Under the pieces are notes generated by a model. It worked only from the letters and a program-made list of their open reading frames with translations. It was not told the origin of the DNA and did no database searches. From the NCBI GenBank assembly GCA_002350615.1, contig DEFD01000018.1, positions 1 to 27,395 on the forward strand: DNA of 27,395 nt. Reading direction: 5' to 3'. Source of the stretch: Bacteroidales bacterium UBA2861. Its GTDB lineage: Bacteria; Bacteroidota; Bacteroidia; Bacteroidales; UBA932. The stretch's first letter is position 1; each line of letters starts with the position of its first letter. The position numbers and the translations under genes are program-made. This document shows positions 8,037 through 15,244 of the stretch, one piece after another.

Positions 8037-8044
8037 TAATTTTG
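8037..8044 (+). promoter_or_regulatory. candidate -7 element of the signalling operon
   Basis: TAATTTTG fits the Bacteroidetes -7 consensus TAnnTTTG and ends 14 bp before the ATG at 8059. A second, weaker version (TATTTTCG, 8046-8053) follows. There is no TTTG at the -33 distance, where the palindrome sits instead, which suggests activator dependence. A transcript from here would have a very short leader. Confidence 0.4.
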
Positions 8045-8058
8045 TTATTTTCGCACTT

Positions 8059-9405
8059 ATGAAGGTCAGGATTATTGCCGGCATGGCCGCACTGGTCATC
8101 TCGATCTGCTTCTGCGGTTGCAAGGGCACAAACGCAAAGGCGGATGAAACTGCCGGCGACAGCAGTGCCTCCAGGCTGGAGAAAAGCCTCGCCTGCTGCA
8201 AGGACTCCAAATTCGACCTTGCGGTAGAGGAAGCCCTGGCAGCCCTTTCCATGGCGGAAGAGGCAGACGACAGGCTCCAGCAGGCCCGCGCCTACTGCGT
8301 CCTTTCCAAGATAGACATGATGACCTTCAGGGACAGCCAGAGTTGGGAAAATGCCGTGAAGGCGGAAGAAATCGCCCGGCACGGGAACTTTGTAGAAGAA
8401 CTCTGCGACGCCCTCTCCCTGAAAGCCAAACTTTGCACATACGCCAACAATTCCCCTGCCGACAACAGGGACGACGAGGGACTGGCCCTTGGTCTTGAAG
8501 CGTACAACACCGCTGTTGCCCACAATCTGGCTCCGCAGAGGATCGACGCCTGCTACGTTCTGTCCGCGCTTTACGTGAACAAGAACAGGTGGAACCTCGC
8601 CCTCGTGAAAGACTACTACGACAAGGCCGGAGCCTTCCTCGAAGAAGGGGAACGGATAGCAGACAGCCTCTCTCTGCGTGACCTGCAGCTTGAATCCCTC
8701 AAATACAGGATGCGCTACCTGAGGCAGGGAGGCCGAACCGAAGAAGCGATCGGATACTGCAATCACCTGATCCCCGTCTGCGCCGACAGCGATTACTTCA
8801 CGAAAGCGCAGCTCTACGACCACCTTACCATACTCTACGGCCAGCAGGGCAAGCTTCAGGAATCGGTGGAAAGCCACCAGAAGTATGTTATCAACACGCG
8901 CAGTTACATCAGGCAGAAGGCCGACGCCGCGCTCCAGGAAATGGAGACAAAATACGAGATGCAGGAAAAGGAGCGCGAAATAGAACGCAACCGGGCAAGA
9001 GGCATGGTGATGAACCTGGCCCTTCTTGCAAGCCTCCTCGCGATAGCAGTGATTTTCATGCTCTACCGTGTCATACATCAAAGGAACAAAGAGCTCGACG
9101 CCGCAAACAAGGGCAAGGAGAAGATCCTTTCCATGGTGAGCGAAGACCTCCGGGAAGATGCTGCCGAGTATGCCTACAGGATGATGCAGAAAGGCAGGAA
9201 AGAGCTTGTAACAATGGGGCTGACAAAGCGCGAAATCCAGGTTATCCGCCTGAGCCGCAGGGGCTTGAGCGCCTCGCAAATCGCGGAGAAGCTGCATATC
9301 AGCGTGAGGACGGTGACCAACCATAAGCAGAACATCTATACGAAAATGGATGTAAGCAGCAATTCTGAAATGATCCTTAAAGCCGAAAAACTCGGAATAA
9401 TCTGA
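8059..9405 (+). CDS. membrane-anchored TPR protein with LuxR-type DNA-binding domain
   Basis: This 448-residue protein starts with a hydrophobic signal ending in a Cys-rich ISICFCGC motif, so the N-terminus is exported and perhaps lipidated. Residues about 35-285 are helical TPR-like repeats. A charged coiled-coil stretch (about 285-315) leads to a single transmembrane helix (about 317-337) and a second coiled coil. A C-terminal LuxR/GerE helix-turn-helix follows at about 388-448, with LTKREIQVI, SASQIAEKLHIS and RTVTNHKQNIYTKM. The architecture implies a periplasmic sensor and a cytoplasmic DNA-binding output in one chain. The frame is open from 7978, but the ATG at 8059 directly starts the signal peptide and lies after the promoter-like sequence. 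It heads a seven-gene operon and is its likely regulator; the next ATG is 5 bp downstream. Confidence 0.85.
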   Translation: MKVRIIAGMAALVISICFCGCKGTNAKADETAGDSSASRLEKSLACCKDSKFDLAVEEALAALSMAEEADDRLQQARAYCVLSKIDMMTFRDSQSWENAVKAEEIARHGNFVEELCDALSLKAKLCTYANNSPADNRDDEGLALGLEAYNTAVAHNLAPQRIDACYVLSALYVNKNRWNLALVKDYYDKAGAFLEEGERIADSLSLRDLQLESLKYRMRYLRQGGRTEEAIGYCNHLIPVCADSDYFTKAQLYDHLTILYGQQGKLQESVESHQKYVINTRSYIRQKADAALQEMETKYEMQEKEREIERNRARGMVMNLALLASLLAIAVIFMLYRVIHQRNKELDAANKGKEKILSMVSEDLREDAAEYAYRMMQKGRKELVTMGLTKREIQVIRLSRRGLSASQIAEKLHISVRTVTNHKQNIYTKMDVSSNSEMILKAEKLGII

Positions 9406-9410
9406 CGACC

Positions 9411-10511
9411 ATGGACAAAAGACAAATACATCTGGACCCCCACTGCGAGGCGATTCTCGGAGAATACCGCAGCCTGAAACCGCATCTGAACAAGCTGGAA
9501 AAGGAGATTCCGGCAAGGATAAAAGCCTGCTTCGAAGAAGGCGGAATCATTGTCGCCGCGCTCGAGCACCGCATCAAGGAAGAGGCTTCACTGGCCGGCA
9601 AGCTGGAGCTCAAGGGCGGAAAATACAAGGATATTTTCGACATAACCGACATTCTGGGGCTCAGGGTTATCACTTTCTACAAGGACGATGTGGACAAGGT
9701 GGCGTCCATCATGGAACGGCTTTTCGAAATAGACTGGGAGAATTCGGTGGACAAGCGCAAGCTGCATGAAATCGACAGTTTCGGTTACCAGTCCCTGCAC
9801 TATATCTGCCGTCTGCGCGAGACGGATTACGACTACAAGGAGTGCCCCGAACTCGCCAAGCTGCGTTTTGAAGTTCAGATGCGAACGATCCTGCAGCACG
9901 CCTGGGCCAACATGAACCACGATACCGGATACAAGTCCGGAGTGGAGGTGCCCAAGGTTTACATCAGGAACCTCAGCAGGCTCGCAGGAATGCTCGAACT
10001 CGTGGACGACGAATTCAGCCGCATCCGCACGGAGATAAACGACTACAGGCGCCAGGTGCGCTCGCTCGTAAGCTCCGGCAACCTCGACGAGGCGCCATTG
10101 GACGGCGATACTTTCCGCAGTTACCTGGAAATGGGGCCTTTCGACAAGCTCAACAGGAAGATAGCGGCGGTGAACCAGGCGGAGATCATGGAAGTATCGC
10201 TCATGAATTTCCTGCCGCTGTTCAAGGGCATGGGCTTCAAGAACCTCGGCGACATCCACCGCCTCATCAAGAACTACGGAGACGCGGCCTACCAGATGTC
10301 CTGCTACCAGATCGGCCTGTCGGACATCGACATAATATCATCTTCACTCGCCCCTCAGAACCTCTGCATCGCCTATATCCTCAAATCGGGCGGAGGCAAG
10401 CTTGGCGTCTCGATGATGCTGGAAGCCATCAACGGCAAGTCGGAAAGTAACGAAATGATGGCGGAAATGCTTGTCCAGCAAGCAGAAAGCCTTCCGTTTA
10501 TGAACCAGTAA
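9411..10511 (+). CDS. RelA/SpoT-domain alarmone synthetase (SAS-like)
   Basis: This 366-residue protein carries a RelA/SpoT synthetase domain at about residues 35-200. It includes the substrate-binding HRIKEEASLAGKLELKGG (53-70), DITDILGLRV with the metal-binding Asp80, GYQSLHY (125-131), and FEVQMRTILQHAWANM with Glu154. These are the catalytic signatures of pyrophosphate transfer from ATP to GTP/GDP, giving (p)ppGpp. There is no N-terminal HD hydrolase domain and no TGS or ACT domain, so it is not the housekeeping long RSH. An unusual C-terminal extension of about 145 mostly helical residues (220-366) is not recognised. The hydrolase-like gene follows 12 bp downstream. Some small synthetases of this fold are toxins that pyrophosphorylate tRNA; that alternative cannot be excluded. 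Confidence 0.85.
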   Translation: MDKRQIHLDPHCEAILGEYRSLKPHLNKLEKEIPARIKACFEEGGIIVAALEHRIKEEASLAGKLELKGGKYKDIFDITDILGLRVITFYKDDVDKVASIMERLFEIDWENSVDKRKLHEIDSFGYQSLHYICRLRETDYDYKECPELAKLRFEVQMRTILQHAWANMNHDTGYKSGVEVPKVYIRNLSRLAGMLELVDDEFSRIRTEINDYRRQVRSLVSSGNLDEAPLDGDTFRSYLEMGPFDKLNRKIAAVNQAEIMEVSLMNFLPLFKGMGFKNLGDIHRLIKNYGDAAYQMSCYQIGLSDIDIISSSLAPQNLCIAYILKSGGGKLGVSMMLEAINGKSESNEMMAEMLVQQAESLPFMNQ

Positions 10512-10523
10512 AATTATACAGAA

Positions 10524-11102
10524 ATGGCAAATGCAGCAATGGACACAAGTCTGCTCGACCGAGCGATAATCTTCGCGGTCAAGGCCCATGCCGGCACGGA
10601 GCGGCGCGGGAAAGGTTTTCCCTATATCGTCCACCCCATGGAAGCGATGGAAATTGTATCCAGCATCACTGCGGACCAGGAACTGCTCGCTGCGGCGGCG
10701 CTCCATGATACCGTGGAGGACACTCCGGTGAGCATCGAAGATCTCCGCGCGAAATTCGGCGACAGGATTGCTGATCTCGTGGCCTCTGAAAGCGATGAGT
10801 TCCCGGCAGGAGTGAGCGAAGAAGACAGCTGGCATGCACGGAAGAAGGCCGCGATAGACAGGCTGGCAGCGGCATCGAGGGATTCCAAAATCGTCGCGCT
10901 CGGCGACAAGCTCTCCAACATGAGGGCGATTGCCCGGGACTATGCCGTTAAAGGCGACAGCCTGTGGCAGATTTTCCACGCCAAGGACAAGGCCGACCAC
11001 GAATGGCACTACCGCGGGCTGGCTTCATCCCTTTCGGATCTTGCCGGAACGGCACCCTATGAAGAATTCGTCACCCTTATAAATAAAGTATTCGCAAAAT
11101 AA
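10524..11102 (+). CDS. HD-domain alarmone hydrolase (MESH1/SAH-like)
   Basis: This 192-residue protein is almost wholly one SpoT-type HD domain. It has A-V-K-A-H-A-G with His22, GFPYIVHPMEA with His37, the HD signature AALHDTVEDT (His61, Asp62), and KIVALGDKLSNMRAI with Asp128. This arrangement matches the Mn-dependent (p)ppGpp 3'-pyrophosphohydrolase module of SpoT and the standalone MESH1 enzymes. It lies next to a separate synthetase, so the two activities of a classical bifunctional RSH protein are on separate chains here. Its stop overlaps the next start in a TAATG junction, implying translational coupling. It may set basal alarmone levels or neutralise the synthetase as an antitoxin; hydrolase identity is well supported, the biological role is inferred. 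Confidence 0.85.
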   Translation: MANAAMDTSLLDRAIIFAVKAHAGTERRGKGFPYIVHPMEAMEIVSSITADQELLAAAALHDTVEDTPVSIEDLRAKFGDRIADLVASESDEFPAGVSEEDSWHARKKAAIDRLAAASRDSKIVALGDKLSNMRAIARDYAVKGDSLWQIFHAKDKADHEWHYRGLASSLSDLAGTAPYEEFVTLINKVFAK

Positions 11103-11932
11103 TGAAAGCCATCAAGATAGATATGGCGGACTACGTCCATGCCGGAGAAGGTGCCAACGGCGCCAGCTACAACCATAAGACGGACCCGTCGATAATGCTC
11201 AAACTGTACAACCCCGGCAAGATACAGCAGCCCCTGGACGAGATGATCCTCGCCCGCAAGGTCTTCGACACCGGCATCGCCACCCCTGAACCGGGAGACT
11301 ATGTCACGGACGGAGAACGCTACGGCATACGTTTCCACCGCATCGTGGGCAAGATCAGCTATGCCCGTGCGGTTGGAGAGAATCCCGACAAGACTGAACT
11401 GTATGCGCAGGAATTCGCACAGATGTGCAAGGAACTGCATGCCGTACATGTGGACACTTCAGAATTCGAATGCGTGAAAGACCGCTACTACCGTCTGCTT
11501 TCGGAGAATCCTTTCTTCACGAGGCAGGAGAAAGACAAGCTTGTCAAATTCATCGCGGACGTGCCGGACTGCGACACCGCCATCCATGGCGACCTCCAGT
11601 TCGGTAACGGCATCTTCGTGGGAGACAAACGCTATTTCATAGACCTCGGAGACTTCTGCTGGGGCAATCCCCTCTTCGACCTCGGAATGGTATGGCTGAC
11701 CTGCGAGTTCAATCAGGAAAGCTTCACGAAAGAGGCATTCCACATGGACAATGCCACCGCATCCCGCTTCTGGAAAGCTTTCGCTCCGGCTTACTTCGGA
11801 GCGGACCGCCCCCTCGCCGACATAGAGGCGGAGCTCCTCCCCTTCGTGGGGCTCAAGACAATCATAGTGGAAAGGGACACACGCAGGCCCATGCCTGAGT
11901 TCCGTGCGGCCCTCAAGGACATCCTGAAATAA
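11102..11932 (+). CDS. APH-fold kinase-like protein (resembles TIGR02172)
   Basis: This 276-residue protein has the phosphotransferase signature of aminoglycoside/choline-kinase-like enzymes: HGDLQFGN (His162, catalytic Asp164, Asn169) and the metal-binding FIDLGD (Asp181, Asp184), then NPLFDLGMVWL. The N-terminal lobe shows ASYNHKTDPSIMLKLY, in which the Lys before LY may be the ATP-binding Lys, and a helical DEMILARKVF. It resembles the uncharacterised APH-like group first modelled in Fibrobacter (TIGR02172). A true antibiotic-resistance function is unlikely, because the gene is embedded between alarmone enzymes and a partner-switching module, joined by TAATG to the hydrolase gene and 9 bp before the phosphatase gene. 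It may phosphorylate a small molecule or a protein of this pathway; the substrate is unknown. Confidence 0.78.
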   Translation: MKAIKIDMADYVHAGEGANGASYNHKTDPSIMLKLYNPGKIQQPLDEMILARKVFDTGIATPEPGDYVTDGERYGIRFHRIVGKISYARAVGENPDKTELYAQEFAQMCKELHAVHVDTSEFECVKDRYYRLLSENPFFTRQEKDKLVKFIADVPDCDTAIHGDLQFGNGIFVGDKRYFIDLGDFCWGNPLFDLGMVWLTCEFNQESFTKEAFHMDNATASRFWKAFAPAYFGADRPLADIEAELLPFVGLKTIIVERDTRRPMPEFRAALKDILK

Positions 11933-11941
11933 CAAAGTCAG

Positions 11942-14134
11942 ATGAGTGTATTAAGCAAACTGGAAAAACGGCGGATAGCTTTGCAGGGCTTCATGGTGGT
12001 GATAGCCGCCACCGTGGCCCTGGAAGCCACATCCATAGTTCAGTATTACTATTCCCGCAAGGGCATCCAGCAGGAAGCCACCCGCAGGGCAGAGGGCCAG
12101 CTGGAGGCGACCAGCCTGCAGATCACGAATGTCATGGACCAGGTGGAGACGGCTGTTCGCAACAACCTCTGGGGAATACGCCTGCAGCTCGGCCGTCCGG
12201 ACAGTCTCTGGACGGTGACTCAGCGGCTGGTAAACGAGAACCCGGTGATCGTCGGATCGGCGGTGGCTCTGAAAGAGAATTATTACCGCAGCAAAGGCAA
12301 GTATTTTTCGCCCTACTCCTATAAGAACGGGGACGAAATCCTTTCCAAGCAGCTGGGCAATGAGGAGTACGACTATTTCAGCATGGAATGGTATGTCAAG
12401 CCCATCGAGACACAGGGAGGATACTGGTCGGAACCCTACTTCGACGAGGGCGGCGGCAACATGCTAATGACCACCTACTCCCTGCCGATAACGGACGCCA
12501 AAGGCAGGGTCGTGGGTGTGGTGACGGCTGACATCTCCCTGGACTGGCTCACCGAACTCGTAGGCAACGTGAAGGTCTATCCCAATGCCTACAGCATGAT
12601 GATAAGCAGGCAGGGACAGATCATGGTGTGCCCTGCCGAGACCCTGGTCATGAGGCACAACGTCATGGAGCTCAGCGCTCAGATGGAAGATTCCGCGGCC
12701 TACAACTCCATCAACCGAAGGATGATGGCCGGCGAGAAGGGCAATGTGCCTATCAAGTATAACAAGGAAATCCAGCATGTTTTCTTCGCACCGGTAGCGC
12801 GCACGGGCTGGTCCATGTCCATAGTGATTCCCGACGACGCCATCTACGGAGACATCAAGAAATTGGGATTGCTCATAAAGATTCTCCAGATTTTCGGCAT
12901 CCTGATGCTCATCCTGATCCTCAACGGCACCATCAAGAACCAGATGAAGCTCAGGGACGTATCAGAAAACAAGAGCCGGATAGAGAATGAACTTAAGATA
13001 GCGAGCGCCATCCAGATGGCGATGCTGCCCAAGACCTTCCCTCCCTTCCCGGAAAGGCACGACCTGGACATCTACGCTTCCATCTATCCGGCCAAGGAAG
13101 TGGGCGGAGACCTGTATGATTTCTTCATAAAAGAGGAAAAACTCTTCTTCTGCATCGGCGACGTGAGCGGGAAGGGCGTACCCGCCTCCCTGGTGATGGC
13201 CGTTACGAGAAGCCTCTTCAGGACTATCGCCTGCCACGAAAAAAGCCCTCTGCGCATAGTTACGGCCATGAACGAATCCATGTCCGACGGGAATGAGAGC
13301 AATATGTTCGTCACCCTGTTCGTCGGAGTGCTGGACCTCGGGAGCGGCCTGCTGAAATACTGCAACGCAGGGCACAACGCACCTCTTCTCTTAAAGGAGG
13401 GCAAAGCTCAGGAACTGGCGGTGAAACCGAATCTTCCTCTTGGAATCATGGCCAGCATGGATTTCGAGGAGCAGGAAGCGAGGCTCGCCAAGGGCGACAG
13501 GCTCTTCCTCTATACGGACGGAATCACCGAGGCCGAGAACGCCTCCCATGAACTCTTCGGAGAAAACAGGTTGCTGGGCACGCTGAGCAAGGCCGCAGAC
13601 CTGAGCGCCACCCAGCAGATAAACAAGGTAGGATACACCATAGGCGACTTCGTGGCCGGAGCGCCGCAGAGCGACGACCAGACAATGCTTGACATAATCT
13701 ACTTCGGCAATCCCGAGAGCGAAGGGACGGAGCGCCACCTTGTCCTGCACAATGACATACAGCAGATTCCCCAGCTTGCAGAATTCGTGGAAACGATCGC
13801 CGACGAGGCAGGCATAGACCAGTCGCTCGCCATGAGCCTGAACCTGGCCCTCGAGGAAGCCGTTTCCAATGTAATCCTTTACGCATATCCGGAAGGCTCC
13901 GACGGCCTTGTGGACATAGAAGCCATTATCCGCAAAGACAGGCTCGATTTCTGCATCACGGACAGCGGGAAGCCCTTCGACCCCACGCAGAAGGAGGACG
14001 CGGACATTACGCTCGGCGTCGAGGAACGCCAGATCGGCGGCCTTGGGATATACCTGGTGCGCAACATCATGGACAGTCTCTCCTACGAACGCAAGGACGA
14101 CAAGAACATTCTTTCGATGACAAAAAATCTTTAA
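11942..14134 (+). CDS. membrane receptor fusing PP2C (RsbU-type) phosphatase and RsbW-type kinase
   Basis: This 730-residue protein has one transmembrane helix at about 12-32, an extracytoplasmic Cache-like sensor to about 300, with the repeat-typical GGYWSEPYFD and GVVTADISLDWL, and a second helix at about 307-325. A cytoplasmic SpoIIE/RsbU PP2C domain follows (about 360-590) with metal-binding GGDLYDFF (Asp390), GDVSGKG (Asp407), CNAGHNAP, LYTDGITEA and SDDQT (Asp578-579). The end (about 600-730) is an RsbW-like GHKL ATPase with LALEEAVSNVILYAYP, ITDSGKPFDP and GGLGIYLVRN. The phosphatase would dephosphorylate a STAS protein and the kinase would phosphorylate it, so the chain joins opposing activities. 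The STAS partner is encoded 4 bp downstream. The input is likely an extracellular small ligand. Confidence 0.9.
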   Translation: MSVLSKLEKRRIALQGFMVVIAATVALEATSIVQYYYSRKGIQQEATRRAEGQLEATSLQITNVMDQVETAVRNNLWGIRLQLGRPDSLWTVTQRLVNENPVIVGSAVALKENYYRSKGKYFSPYSYKNGDEILSKQLGNEEYDYFSMEWYVKPIETQGGYWSEPYFDEGGGNMLMTTYSLPITDAKGRVVGVVTADISLDWLTELVGNVKVYPNAYSMMISRQGQIMVCPAETLVMRHNVMELSAQMEDSAAYNSINRRMMAGEKGNVPIKYNKEIQHVFFAPVARTGWSMSIVIPDDAIYGDIKKLGLLIKILQIFGILMLILILNGTIKNQMKLRDVSENKSRIENELKIASAIQMAMLPKTFPPFPERHDLDIYASIYPAKEVGGDLYDFFIKEEKLFFCIGDVSGKGVPASLVMAVTRSLFRTIACHEKSPLRIVTAMNESMSDGNESNMFVTLFVGVLDLGSGLLKYCNAGHNAPLLLKEGKAQELAVKPNLPLGIMASMDFEEQEARLAKGDRLFLYTDGITEAENASHELFGENRLLGTLSKAADLSATQQINKVGYTIGDFVAGAPQSDDQTMLDIIYFGNPESEGTERHLVLHNDIQQIPQLAEFVETIADEAGIDQSLAMSLNLALEEAVSNVILYAYPEGSDGLVDIEAIIRKDRLDFCITDSGKPFDPTQKEDADITLGVEERQIGGLGIYLVRNIMDSLSYERKDDKNILSMTKNL

Positions 14135-14138
14135 CCAT

Positions 14139-14447
14139 ATGGAAGTCAAGATTACAGAAAACAACCAAGAGATTACAGCCAGCTTCATCGGCAGGCTTGA
14201 CACTCCGGCAGCGGCAGAGGTAAACAACAGCATTCAGCCTCTTCTCGAAAAAGCGGACCGCCGCATCATCCTGGAATGCAAGGAAATGAGCTACATAAGC
14301 AGTTCCGGGCTCAGGATTTTCCTTTCCATCAGAAAGGCTGCTGCCGCCAAGGGTGGCAAGGTGATAGTGCGTGACATCTGCCCCGACATCCGTCAGGTAT
14401 TCATGATGACCGGTTTCCTCAACCTCTTCGAAATCGAGAATTCGTGA
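14139..14447 (+). CDS. STAS-domain anti-sigma-factor antagonist (RsbV-like)
   Basis: This 102-residue protein is one STAS domain. The strand ASFIGRLDTPAAAEVN is followed by a helix, then ILECKEMSYISSSGLRIFL, whose SSG (Ser55, Ser56) matches the Asp-Ser-Ser-Gly phosphorylation loop of SpoIIAA and RsbV. In those proteins the dephosphorylated form binds the kinase and frees its other partner. Here the usual Asp before the Ser pair is replaced by Ser54. It is the expected substrate of the phosphatase/kinase protein encoded 4 bp upstream. Its stop overlaps the GTG start of the next gene. Since no sigma factor is encoded nearby, its downstream partner is unknown. Confidence 0.88.
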   Translation: MEVKITENNQEITASFIGRLDTPAAAEVNNSIQPLLEKADRRIILECKEMSYISSSGLRIFLSIRKAAAAKGGKVIVRDICPDIRQVFMMTGFLNLFEIENS

Positions 14448-15244
14448 GGTTCCAGTCCATCCTGAACGCACGTGACCTGGGCGGGCTTCCTGCAGCGGGA
14501 GGCCGTCCTGTGCGCAGCGGAAGGCTTCTTCGAAGCGCCCTGCTTCACGATGCGAGCGACGAGGACATAAGGATACTCTCGGAAGAATACCGTCTGAGGA
14601 AGATATTCGATTTCCGCTCCATTCCCGAGAATGAATTCCAGCCGGACAGGACTGTTCCGGGAGCGGAGCATATCCTGATACCCACGCTCGACCAGGAAGC
14701 CGAAAGGAGGAGCGGAGAAGCTGTGCCCGCCCAGACATGGCTGGACCTGCCAAAGCACATAGTCGAGCTGTCCTTCACCCAGCTGTTCAAGAAAAAGGCG
14801 AGGGAACTGTACCCTTCCCTCATCGAAAGCGAATACTCCCAGCTGCAGTACGCGGCTTTCCTCAACATAATCCTGGACACTCCGGACGGGGCGGTGCTTT
14901 GGCATTGCTCGCAGGGGAAAGACCGCACAGGTATAGGGGCCGCACTCATTCTCGGGGCCCTCGGAGCCGACAGGCAGACGATAATCGACGATTTCGCCCT
15001 GTCGTACGAGCCCTACAGGCAGCTTGTGGAGACTCTGTGCGAGGAAGCGGCGCGTCTCGGGGCCGGTGAAGACGAATTCGACGTAATCCGGGCCTTCATG
15101 GGTGTGAGCGTGAGGAATTTCACCGCCACCATGGACCTGATAGACAGCAAATACGGAGGTATGCACAGCTACCTCACCGAGACACTGCTGCTCAGTGAGG
15201 AAGATCTTGCAACCTTGAGGACAAGGTATCTGGAGTTGCCTTAG
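14444..15244 (+). CDS. tyrosine-phosphatase-fold enzyme (Y_phosphatase3/LipA-like)
   Basis: This 266-residue protein has the Cys-X5-Arg phosphatase loop in WHCSQGKDRTGIGAALIL (Cys155, Arg161). The N-terminal signature NARDLGGLPAAGGRPVRSG and LRKIFDFRS are both typical of the bacterial LipA/MptpB-like group. Such enzymes dephosphorylate phosphotyrosine or phosphoinositides. The Lys-Asp inside the loop is a feature of MptpB-type dual-specificity or lipid phosphatases. It starts with GTG, within a GTGA overlap with the STAS stop, so translation is coupled. It closes the signalling operon; its TAG stop overlaps the stop of the opposite-strand gene. It might reverse the action of the APH-like kinase, but this is speculation. 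Confidence 0.82.
   Translation: MRFQSILNARDLGGLPAAGGRPVRSGRLLRSALLHDASDEDIRILSEEYRLRKIFDFRSIPENEFQPDRTVPGAEHILIPTLDQEAERRSGEAVPAQTWLDLPKHIVELSFTQLFKKKARELYPSLIESEYSQLQYAAFLNIILDTPDGAVLWHCSQGKDRTGIGAALILGALGADRQTIIDDFALSYEPYRQLVETLCEEAARLGAGEDEFDVIRAFMGVSVRNFTATMDLIDSKYGGMHSYLTETLLLSEEDLATLRTRYLELP

Noticed and set aside
8002..9516. A 504-codon open frame on the minus strand opposite the TPR/LuxR gene
   Set aside because: The opposite strand encodes an intact, well-recognised regulator, and this frame has no family signature.
11102..11932. Antibiotic-resistance aminoglycoside phosphotransferase
   Set aside because: Only the general kinase motifs are shared; the operon context is regulatory, and nothing suggests mobility.
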